A stretch of 63,039 bases of DNA. It comes from Trebouxia sp. TZW2008 (lineage: Eukaryota; Chlorophyta; Trebouxiophyceae; Trebouxiales; Trebouxiaceae). The translations under genes and the position numbers were made by a program. The notes beneath the pieces are model-generated. The model saw only the letters and a list, made by a program, of their open reading frames with translations, ran no database searches and was not told where the DNA came from. This document shows positions 33,301-42,700 of the stretch, piece after piece. Numbering within the stretch: position 1 is the first letter of the stretch; every line of letters begins with the position of its first letter. The DNA lies in contig BDIU01000403.1 in NCBI GenBank assembly GCA_002118135.1, positions 1-63,039 of the forward strand, read 5' to 3'.

Positions 33301-35901
33301 CACTGGCAACTCCTCCGCCTTGCATCATTACTCTGAGTGGCCACAAATGCTTAGAGTATGTGCAACCCTGTTCTATTTGCAGGGGTCCAAAATGCACAGA
33401 ATGCGCCTTTGAGCTGGTCAAACACTACAGCTCTCCAGCAATGCATGCATCAGATTGCAGCAGCATCCAGAGACAAAGAACAAAACCACAGTGACATTAC
33501 CATCTGATGTTGCTCAAGACTGACCTTGAAATAATTGGATTTCTGAAGGACTTGACACAGCATGAGCTGGTTATCTGGCCACAGATGGTATGTATGCGTG
33601 AGCATATGCCATCTTCACTGGACAAGCATTGACAAAACTGTCACTGTGCAACAGCTGTGTGGCTCACCAAGCATCTTCTGCCATTTCTTGATGCGTGTCG
33701 CCTCTTTGCTCAAAGCTGGGCTGTTGTCTGAAGCTGAGGTGCTGGCTCCGGGTGTGCCCGCATTTGAAACTATGAACCCATATCTGTCAGTGACCGGCCT
33801 CACTGGCGTGCTGGCCACAGCTTCAGAGGTTGCATCTGCAACAGCAGGACAGGGTAGTCACACCGTGTCTTGCTAGGATGATCTGGAGTATACACGTCAT
33901 TGGAGATGAAGCAGGTTCGCCCAGCTTGAGACATATGAACCCTGGTCTGTGAGTTGCTGGCCTGACTGGAGTGGTCGCCACAGGTTCAGAGGTTGCATCT
34001 GCAACAGGGCAAATGGGTATTCATGTCGTGCCTCAACAAGGCTAACATCAAGCATCATGATGTTGGAGGTCAAGCAGATGTGCCCACATTTATAATTATG
34101 AACCCATATCTGTCTGTCACAGGCCTCACTGGAGTGCTTGTCACAGCTTCAAAGGTTGCATCTGCATACATGAATGCATTTTCATGTGCTGTCTCAACAG
34201 AGATCATATTGAATACACAAGTCGTCGGAGGTGAAGTAGATGTGCTGCCCACAATTGAAACTATGAACCCGTACTGTCATTCACTGGCCTCTTTGGAATG
34301 CTTGTCACAGCTTCAAAGGTTGCATCTGCATACATGAATGCATTTTCATGTGGTGTCTCAACAGAGATCATATTGAATACACAAGTCGTCGGAGGTGAAG
34401 CAGATGTGCTGCCCACAATTGAAACTATGAACCCGTACCAACATTCACTGGCCTCTTTGGAATGCTTGCCACAGCTTCAGAGGTTGCATCTGGAAGAAGA
34501 CAAATGCGTGTTCACATCGTGCTTCAATATGGGTGTTTACGAGCACACATTTCATTGGAGGTCAAGCAGGTGTGCTGGCTACAGCTTGTGCCTGCGTCTG
34601 AACGTATGAACTCACGTCTAGCAGTGACTGGCCTGACTGGAGCGCTTGCCACAGCCCCAGAGGTTGCATCTGCAATACAGTGAGGCCGGTAAAATGGCCT
34701 TGCCGGTGAGGCATCAAGCTGATACAAGCTGCTGTTTGCTTCAAGCATCGCGTTTGCAGCATTGCAACAGCCAGCAGAGCAACGGCTATTTGAAGTATGC
34801 GCCCGCATCTGCTATCATTCTATGAAGCGTTCATGGCTGCATATTGGCATATTGTGATTGTTGTCCATGATGCCAGCTCTGTCTTACAGCAGAAAGAAGC
34901 ACCCCTTGATACATCTTCATGTTGTCTGTTTTCAGTGGCTACACAGTTACAGCAGCAGGCAGTGACTAAGATTCACCTGTCAAATCATTGGCATCGTCAT
35001 CAGACTCAGCTGACAACATGGACGCTTCTGATGGCCTGTGCCCCATTGCCTTCAATGCCTTGTTGCTATCAGCCTTGCTTGGTTCGTTCCCTTGAGCTTT
35101 AGGCGAGCTAGCAACGCCGACTGTGTTTTCCACTGCTCCTTTTGCATTGGTGGGACTCGGGACAGGGCTAGAACCTGCGCTCATTGGCAGCTGTGACTGT
35201 GCTGCTGGCGTGTCTTTGGCTGCCTTTGGTCCATGATGCTGCAAAGCCATCTGGAGCCTCTTGTTTGCTGCATGAAGGGCCGCTTTGTGATCTGTAGCCT
35301 TGGAAGTATGGGATCTGCCGTTGCTTGCGTTTGAACTTGTGTGGCTTGCGCCTGACTCCTCGACATGTAGTGAGGAAGCTGCTTGGTGGGAGGTGCTGTG
35401 TGTGGTGTGCATGCTGTGCATGCTGTGCTGAGGTGCTGCTGAGGCAGGTCGCCTTTCCACGTGGTCTGGCTGTTCGTCTTCAGCGTGTGCAGATCTTGAA
35501 GGAGAAGCCCTGTTTGCCTCGTTTGGTGGAGAAGCCTTGCTTGCCCAGATTGGCAGAGAAGCACTGCTTGCCTTGTCAGTATCTGATGCATAGCGGGGCT
35601 GCACAGCTTGCAGACTAGGCTGTTCTGGTGCTTCAGCTGGTTGTGTGTACTGTACAGGACCAGCAGCAATCCTTGGTGAAGGGTTGGGCTGCTGCGTTTT
35701 GATAGAGAGCAGGCTGCCAGAATAACCCTTGTTAGCATTTGCTGCAGCAATCGCTACTTCTGTTGGGAGGACTACCACTGCAGAGGACTCGATGTACTGC
35801 GAGCTTTGCTGCGAGCTGGGTGGTGATATCGGGTGCGATGGAGACTCCTGAGGAGGCTTTGAAGGCGTCCCTTTGAACAGACGTTTGGTTTTCTTGAACA
35901 T
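30327..35901 (-). CDS. TBC-domain RabGAP, 7 exons, 686 aa
   Basis: Exons 34977-35901, 33668-33835, 32857-33003, 32253-32419, 31530-31724, 30807-30964 and 30327-30627 join in phase to 2,061 bp ending in TGA. The first about 310 residues are a disordered Ser/Pro/Ala/His-rich region starting MFKKTKRLFKGTPSKPPQES. Then comes TDRYGFI, seen before many TBC domains, KKWQKMLG, and the TBC domain: RVRKGIPDAVRGLAWQLLAG, EIARDLNRTYPTHVFY (the arginine finger IxxDxxR), VGYVQGMGFIAGLLLLYM (the glutamine finger YxQ), MYCSQWFLTLYAYTLPIEHL and RVWDEFLLEGPKVLFRVGLA. Both catalytic fingers are present, so it should speed GTP hydrolysis on a Rab. The target Rab is unknown. The tail is helical and charged (KQHHRSVQQMSAKDEQDSD). 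Nearly every intron also contains a decayed copy of a neighbouring exon. Confidence 0.95.
30990..31104 (-). repeat. Decayed copy of TBC exon 6
   Basis: On the minus strand MPWLSACIKEEEALPAAHCK parallels MPQLSRHMEEEGVLPTMYCS of the real exon at 30807-30964, including the CTGTAG or TATGTAG acceptor just before ATG. After about 28 codons the similarity breaks up. Confidence 0.75.
31775..31860 (-). repeat. Decayed copy of TBC exon 5 start
   Basis: On the minus strand a string resembling the exon 31530-31724 start (GGCATGGGATTCATAGC and TTGCTGCTGCTG) recurs upstream with a CAG acceptor, but the frame is broken by stops. Confidence 0.6.
32100..32185 (-). repeat. Decayed copy of TBC exon 4
   Basis: In one frame the minus strand reads YPTHVLHQHNEAGQK, then LYCMLKICFIYDK, parallel to YPTHVFYQQQEGAGQK and LYNVLKTYSIYDKK of the real exon 32253-32419. 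This copy lies downstream of the real exon, in the following intron. Confidence 0.75.
32700..32800 (-). repeat. Decayed copy of TBC exon 3, open and with a donor
   Basis: The minus strand reads WVRKVIPDAVLRLAWQPLAG and NRELMQLNPG, close to the real exon 32857-33003 (VRKGIPDAVRGLAWQLLAGS, RELMQLNPG). It ends at an AACCCAG|GTCAGT donor. The 5' part with an acceptor is not evident. Confidence 0.75.
33735..34690 (-). repeat. Six tandem copies of the second TBC exon, period about 164 bp
   Basis: The anchor GAGGTTGCATCTGCA (acceptor plus exon start on the minus strand) recurs with its GGT at 33828, 33991, 34154, 34318, 34482 and 34662, spacings of 163, 163, 164, 164 and 180 bp. Each unit carries about 60 bp of intron 3' end and about 100 bp of exon start (DATSEAVASTPVRPVTDRYG in the functional copy). 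Only the copy nearest the next exon (33668-33835) has the full exon and donor. The 34154 copy still reads PVRPVTDRYGFI before a stop. The others have lost the motif or the frame. Confidence 0.85.
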
Positions 35902-37117
35902 CTTGGCAGATCACAAGCCTCGATAATAAGCGGCCGCGAAGCCAGTTTGATACGTCGAAGTCAACACCGTTGACCTAACAGCATCCTGAGGGGGCTCCAT
36001 GAAGTCTCCTGCGTGACAGGGCTGTGATCGCTTGCCAAGCAATGGCGCGACATCGCCGACGTTGCTTTGCAATGCTATGTCTCAACACTAACGCATCGCT
36101 GAAGCTTGACTTGCGCCTGAAGAATGAACACTTCGGAAGCTGGAACAAAATAGTCAATCTTGCATGCTTTGACATGGGGACAAACTTGTCCCATTCCGTC
36201 AAAACGCCTTGCCATAAAAAGTTTTTCTTCAGAAAAGAATCTCAGAACATGTCACCAACCACATGACACAAGGCAAACAGCTTCTGAGCAGGACATGCAC
36301 CCATTGCGTCTTGCTCACACGCCTTACACAGCTGCATATGCAGTCACAGCCTGCAGATGACACTCAGAACGTGTGTGAGATTCTCGGTAAGAAGACTCAG
36401 CACGCTGCTGATGATCATTGTGTCCCTGGATGCTTCTGACCTTGTTGCTGGCAAGCTGATGCAAAGTTTACGCTGGCAACGTTCCAGCAAAGCAGGCTTT
36501 CCTATACTGTACATCCATTTTTGACATTGATTCCGCTACACAATACGCTATGTCCACTTGCATAGACAGGCTTCAAGTGCATGCCATACAAGTGCCTGTA
36601 CTGACTTGTCAAATCTGGTCTAGACCCATATCATGAGGCTCTTTATGATTCACATCACATACACCTGAGCTGAACCTAAAGCACTACACTGCGTCTCCTA
36701 GAAAACATCTCCTTGATATACTCTGACTCTACTGTCATGCCACATCTGTTGTTAACATGCCAACGAAGCACCCTGACATATCTGAGATGTCACATCTAAA
36801 CCACAACAACAGGCTGTAAGCCGCTGCTGCATTAGGCAAATTGCATCATTTACTCAGACACCTTAACTCATGCCCAGAAGATCTGCTGCTCACCAGGTGG
36901 GTGTCAAATATGTGCGCCCATTGACTTTTTGGGCTTGAAGCAGATGCTGCTGCAGGCAATACTATGTGTACCTCGTACATTGTGACTTATGTTTGTGTGA
37001 AGTGCTGCTCTCATTGTGCATGTCAGATGTTCACGCCCACAGCTGCATTGAGCAAGATTGAAAGGTACCTCATTCACCATGACTGATGGTGATGTCACGT
37101 GCTGCTTGCATGTGCTG
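35902..37117. other. Intergenic region
   Basis: This is the 5' flank of the TBC gene (minus) and the 3' flank of the OsmC-like gene (minus). No open frame here resembles a protein. Nothing notable was seen between about 36300 and 36900. Confidence 0.3.
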
Positions 37118-37258
37118 TGCTTCTCAGATATGCATTCCCATTGATGACTGGAAGTGCAAGGGACTCTTGTACTCCAGAACAAATACAAGGCCTTGAACTC
37201 TGCTAATTGTGTTGGGCAGAATGCTTTGTCTCTGTACCATCTGTCGCCAGGTTCCAAG
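37118..37258 (-). repeat. Downstream copy of the OsmC-like last exon
   Basis: The minus strand reads LGTWRQMVQRQSILPNTISR, VQGLVFVLEYKS and FQSSMGMHI then TGA, about 45 codons parallel to the end of the real last exon (37289-37492), with the frame and stop still intact. It lies past the stop of the gene and could serve as an alternative terminal exon or be a pseudo-exon. Confidence 0.75.
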
Positions 37259-37288
37259 CTGTGCTCTGAGTGTAAATGTCAAAGATGG

Positions 37289-38640
37289 TCAGATATGAGT
37301 GCCCATTGATGACTGGAAGTTGAAGGCACTCTTGTACTCCACAACAAAGTCAAGGCCTTGCACTCTGCTGATTGTGTTGGCCAGAATGCTCCGTCTCTGC
37401 ACCATCTGTCGTAGAGTTTCAAGCTGTTGGGAAGTGGCATTCGAGTCAAGCTCGGCCACAATGCTGATGCCTTTCAGTTGAGACACAGAGTCCTGCAGCC
37501 AGCAAACCTCATCAAGCCTCTGCAACACTATTTAATGCCTTTCAAAATCGCTGGGAAACGGGAATTGAGTCAAGCTCAGCCACAATACTGACGCCTTTTA
37601 GCTGCGACACTGAGCCCTGCAGCCAGCATGACCAAAACTGAGCCACAAACTGCAACCAGATGCGCTGAGGTGCTATTCTACCAACATGAAAACAGGCTCC
37701 TGAGACTAGCATCTTACGCTTGAAGTTCACATGCAGGAGCACGAGTGATGATGACCGTGTATAAAAGCAATTTGATGTCAGCCCTCCATAGTTGGCTGAA
37801 CTGGCTTTTTTCGTTTTGATGTTGTCTACGGTCTCCCCCTGTTGGGTCCCAAGGACCAAAAATTGTAATTGATTGATTTGGTTCAATCCTACATCCCACA
37901 TGAAACCAAAAGCCATTCATTCATCATGACTTGCATGCTCTTTAAGAGCCCTGTCTGGTAATGCAATCCGCAGTGCTGATCAGCATCTCCATGATGAGGG
38001 TCAAAGGATGCAACATTGCAAGTCGTGAGGCAAAAAGACTTTCCTCTGATGATCCTCTATGTGTCTTGTTTGCCTCAGGAAAATCAGACAAGTTGCCGCA
38101 AAATAAGCGCTTGAGCAAAGAGCTGACCTCTTCACCGCGTGTGCCTCTGATGTCATACTTCCCAGTTGCGTACCACTTGACGTGGCCCACAGGCAGCTTC
38201 ATCTCCTTTGCACTAGAGATCAATGCGCTCTGACTGCCACTGACTATGGCGCCCAAGAAATGTGAGACAGGTGTGGCACACCTTTCTGCACAGCACAATA
38301 TCATGCTGCATCAAAACATGCAGACCCTCTGAGAGCAGCACTGATGTATCTGCAACATCTGTGCTAACTGGACCATCTGAACAGAGAATGCAGAGTTGAG
38401 TCTGCAAGCTGTGGTCAGAGCACCACTCCCTCTATCTTCAGTGTGAAATCGCTTACCTTCTTCTTGACTGCTGTGATATCGGTCTCGGATCGTGAACGTC
38501 TTCTTGTCGTGACTTTTGACAATGGTAGCATTAGGTTCACCGTCCGCTGTGACCTCAACGCTCTGCCATTGGGGGACGCTGTAGTTACGTCCCTGCTGTT
38601 GAACGCTGTTGCCCCAAGCGGGAAAACCTACGAGCCGTTT
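37289..38640 (-). CDS. OsmC/Ohr-family-like protein, 5' end unresolved
   Basis: Exons 38457-~38625, 38326-38376, 38128-38243 and 37289-37492 (TGA) join with matching phases 1, 1 and 0. The third exon gives VSGSQSALISSAKEMKL and HVKWYATGKYDIRGTRGEE. The last has GISIVAELDSNATSQQLETL and MVQRRSILANTISRVQGL. This follows OsmC: an (S/G)CxxA helix, a 'vxGxxDxRG' strand, then 'vxVxxDsxaxxexlxxLxxxvxRRCPVANTIxxG'. Family members detoxify organic hydroperoxides using two cysteines. Here both positions are Ser (SGSQ, RRSILAN), so a classical peroxidase activity is doubtful. The first exon is open for over 50 codons (it contains RNYSVPQWQSVEVTADGEP) but has no ATG in frame, so an upstream exon must supply the start. 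A transit-peptide-like exon around 38870-38910 is only a guess. Confidence 0.55.
37545..37645 (-). repeat. Upstream copy of the OsmC-like last exon, truncated
   Basis: The minus strand reads GSVSQLKGVSIVAELDSIPV after a CTGCAG acceptor, matching the real exon start (DSVSQLKGISIVAELDSNAT). The similarity stops after about 23 codons. With the downstream copy the exon exists three times within 530 bp. Confidence 0.75.
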
Positions 38641-39740
38641 CTATGTTTCACATGACCCGACATGCGGGTTACAGTGCGCACAACGCGTTACGCCTTACTT
38701 TGTAGGGACACAGGGATGATTGGCTCCCTCAAGCAAGCAAGGCTGGCTCCTCGGCAGATTTGACTCAGCCGTGACAACTGCATTGCGTGGCAGCCTCGAG
38801 AATGGACGTCAGCTGCTGAGCACCAGCAGCTTATAAGCGATGAACGCTTTCAAAAATATGCACTATTGCTTGCCGACACTGCCAGGCTGGAGGCTGGTTT
38901 CATCCCGTGCAAGGTCACGAGGTGCACGTGACTTCAGAACTAGTGCCAGAGTGGCACAGGTCACCATGAATGTGAGGCATCGACTGTCACAATGCAACTG
39001 TTGCGGTCATAACGTATGCACGCGTTTTTTCGCGCAACATGATTACTTGGGAGTGTCTCACTATGTCATAGACTGCCTGAACCTCGTGGAGATATAGTCA
39101 TTGCCACTGTGTGGCACATGCGATCAGACTTGTTGGCTGGCTAAAGCATGTAAAATTACTCTCTCTCTCTTTCTCTTGATGAACTGCGGCACAGGCTGAT
39201 TTCTGAGCTCAAGGCATTGTCAGCAGCAGCACGTATACATTGGAGATTGTCAGCATACACAGTGTCAATGACGTTGCAACATGAATGAATTTTGGCTTAA
39301 ACCAAAGCAAAAAATTGGCCAACATGAGGAGGCACACATAACAGACACGCAAAAGGTGCCTGATCTACTCCTATGACGGACCACAGCGGATGAATGTCAG
39401 CAAAACCCATCACATTTGGGCATGTACAGATATAGAACAGGCTTGAGCCCCAACATAACTATTTGTAATGCATGAGCCATCATGTTCTAGACACAGAGCA
39501 GGTATAAGATTAACACGCCCTATCAAATGAGCACAGGCAGCAAGCTGGAAAACTTGTGTGCATGTAGTATGCGCACCGTGCTAGAAAGTCCAAAGCTTCA
39601 AAAGTGCCATTGCTTGCATGGCAGCGAATATGGCAGCAGATATGGATATCTACTCAGCAAGAGCAGGAAAGATTTGCAGATATGGCTTGCAATGTTGTGC
39701 AAGCCGGTAGCCAGATTATGGGATGCTGCTATATGGTTAG
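38641..39740. other. Intergenic region with a (CT)n tract
   Basis: A plus-strand open frame at 38840-39097 starts with an Arg-rich, transit-peptide-like stretch, but no continuation could be found. A short CT microsatellite lies at about 39157-39178. The part nearest 39740 is probably the 3' UTR of the polycystin gene. Confidence 0.3.
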
Positions 39741-42700
39741 TCATGCCTGATCTGAATCCGGATATTGGCTACTGCTCTGCAAGTCTGCAGCTGATTTTGC
39801 TGCTGGTGAACTTGCAGAGAAGCTGCCGGTTTGATCTGAATGGTTAGCTGCAGCTCTGAGTGTCTGATGCCTGCCAGCTGATGAGTCGTCAACGGCAGAA
39901 CTAGCTTTGCCTTTTGCACTGGTGACAGGACTGACACCGCTTACAGGTGAGCTGGGCTGCTTGCCAGCCTGCCTCGGTGTTGCCCTTGCATCGGTGGGCT
40001 GCTGCCTGTGCAGTGTACCACTTGCAGCCAACCTTTGAGTGGTGCCCATGCTGGAAGGAGCATGCTGAAGCGCTGTGGCAACTGATTCAGTCCTCTGAAT
40101 GGTTGCCTGCATCTGTGCCTGCTTACGCGCTGCTGCATCAGCTCTATGTGTCTTCACCAACTCAGACATGCTTGAGCCCTGCCTCTGGGGAGACAAAGAG
40201 CCACGCTGTGCTGAAGAGGAAGAGCTGCCATCGGCAGCTGATGGCTTAGTCATAGGCCGCCCTGGTGAGGAAGAGTGAGGCTTGGTTACACTTGCTGGAT
40301 CCTTGCCCTTCGGGTCCCTCTTGATGCCAGGACTGGATGTTGTGTCCTTAGGGGTAGATCTGGTAGCGCTTCCAGTAGCCCTGGCTGAAGGGGCTGTTCC
40401 AGCAGCCCTAGCTGATGGCTTGACAGCAAAAGAGGAGGTCAACGGTGGACTGATTGGCAGTTTGGTACTGCTCCCTGCTCTGGTGGAGCGCTGTGCCAGT
40501 AAACTTCCCAATGGTCCCTGTGCAAGGGCCTTCATGGCTGCAGGTGACCTCTCATTTGCCGCTGCTAATTGAGCTGCAATGGCCTTGACTGAGATCTCAG
40601 GCGCAGCGGTGTTAGCAGGCCTGCTTGTAGGGGCAGCTGCTGATGCTTGACCTGCAAAAGGAATGACAGTCGGCAAGGTCCAACCATGCAGGCCTGTGCT
40701 GCATGCCTGTAGCGCGCTCCAAACCCATCAAGGCTGTTTAGTATTGCCACTGGCTTCACATTCACAAAATGCTATGGCTAGCAGGTGCATGTTGTCTGAT
40801 AGCTGAAGCAGGGACTGCTGTAGATGCACATTTCCATTTCCAGGGGACCTTATGTAGCAGCCTGAGGTAGCAACACTTTGCCAATCAGCTAGCAAAATTG
40901 TTTTCTGCAATTTGTGCTGACTTTTGCACACAGTGCGCCTCCAACTCAGCAGAAGCCAGACAATGCTATGCAACACAACAGCAGTGAAGTAGCAGTGGCT
41001 GCAGCACTGACCTGATGGCATCCTACCCTCTTCTTCAGCCTCAGCCGGCGTCTGCCTGTTGTCAGCATAAGTCCAGGACTGTCGCCGTCTGAGTGAAGGT
41101 GCAACTGAGGCAGATGCACTACCTGCTTCTGGCTGTGCAACTGCTGACTGCACCGCCAATTCAGGATGACCTGCATCATAGCAGGTGTAGAGTTGACAGA
41201 GGGTAGGGAAAGGACATACATTGTTTGCGCGATAGGAGCCTCTGTATGTGTGATGACATGCATTTGATCTCTGCAAAATCTGCAGCCATGGTGTCACTGC
41301 TTTTGCAGTTCCTGTCTGTACCAAATGTAAGGATTGATACCTGTTATGCGCCCTTGCAATGGCATGGTGTTGCATGCAGCTGTTCTATACGTTTAGGACA
41401 TCTGGCTCAGGAAGCGCTTGCTTGCTTTGACCACTACTGGTCATGGCAATGCAGACTGTCCTACTCCTTCAATGTTTGAGTGCTGCAAGATGCCCTGACT
41501 GAAAGCAGGTGTACAATATGCGACATCAACATATGCACATCTGTGGCACATCCAAGTTGGTAAGTACGCATCAAATCTGGACACATCAAGCTGTTGAGCA
41601 TTGGGTGCTTGAAAAGAGTGCTACCTTGCTGGCTTGGCAGTTGTGATTTCTGAGCAGACTCAGACACCAAGGCAGCATCTCGCCCTTGAGGAGCTGCATC
41701 ACACCACACATGCTCAATCAAATGCTGTTCTAGACAGGGAAGCAGCGGATGACAGTAGATGACTGTGAGGCAACATACTGCACCAGTGACATGTGACCCA
41801 GCCACGTTGTGAAAACGCTTAAAAAAGCCAACTTTCATGGTCATTGGTGTTTGGCCCACAAATGCTGATAACAGTTGCCACCAGGCAACAGCAATTCTGA
41901 TAATGGCTATGTTCACCAAATTCATGATCTCAGCCTGTACAACTTGCACAGGGTTGTGCAAGCAAATGCCTTGGTACTGCAGACAAGGAATGATCCATAG
42001 AAGATGCTTGATGGCTCACCTGCTTGCTGGATCTTTGCCGCAGCAGCCCCCGCCTTCTGAATTAGCAAGCGTTGCTCACTGAGCTGCGAGAGAGCGTGCT
42101 CAAGACCCTGCAGCAGCTCAGCCTGCTGCAGCGACTGCTTGTGCACCAGCCTTGACGTCGCTTCCAACTCTGCTGCTAGTGCAGCTGACTTGACCCCGGG
42201 CGGCAGTTGCAAGCCTGAAGCTGCTGCTGCTGTTGGCAGTTGATGCGGCAACAGTGCAGCTGGTTGATCCCCAACTAACACTTGCACTGTTGGAACAGCT
42301 GCTCCTGTTGCTGCTGCTGCTGCTGTTGGCAGTTGTTGCGGCATTGATGCAGCTGACTGACCCTCATTTGGTAATTGTGCTATAAGCATTTGAGGTGGCA
42401 TCAGTGCAGCTTGCTTGGGCTCACTTGGAAGCTGGCTGTGTGGGACTGCTGCTGTTGGCAGTTGATGCGGCGCTGATGCAGCTTGGCTAGGCTCATTTTG
42501 CAGCTGCCTGTCTGGGACTGCTGCTGCTGATGGCCGATCTGCTTGCACAGCGTGTGCATCGCCTGCTTGCAACTGGGTAGGCGGTGCTCGTTCATGAGAT
42601 GAGACCGCTGCTGCTGGGTTCTGGGCTGATGCAAGCGCAGCTGATTGCAAGTCTGCCCAAAGAGGTGTATAAGAACCCCTAGATCTATCCCTATTTGGGG

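Noticed and set aside
33993..34609. Plus-strand frames reading MNPYLSVTGLTGVLATASE repeatedly, as a repeat protein
   Set aside because: These are the antisense of the six TBC exon copies.
34966..35901. An independent gene for a 311-residue disordered protein
   Set aside because: A DLTG donor at 34977 in phase 1 fits the acceptors of the TDRYGFI exon, so this is the first TBC exon.
38840..39097. Mitochondrially targeted protein on the plus strand
   Set aside because: An Arg-rich beginning is suggestive, but there is no downstream exon, no homology and no further support.
39741..40676. A separate Ser/Ala-rich protein of 311 residues
   Set aside because: The phase and acceptor at 40651 join it to the exon at 41012-41170; it is the last exon of the polycystin gene.
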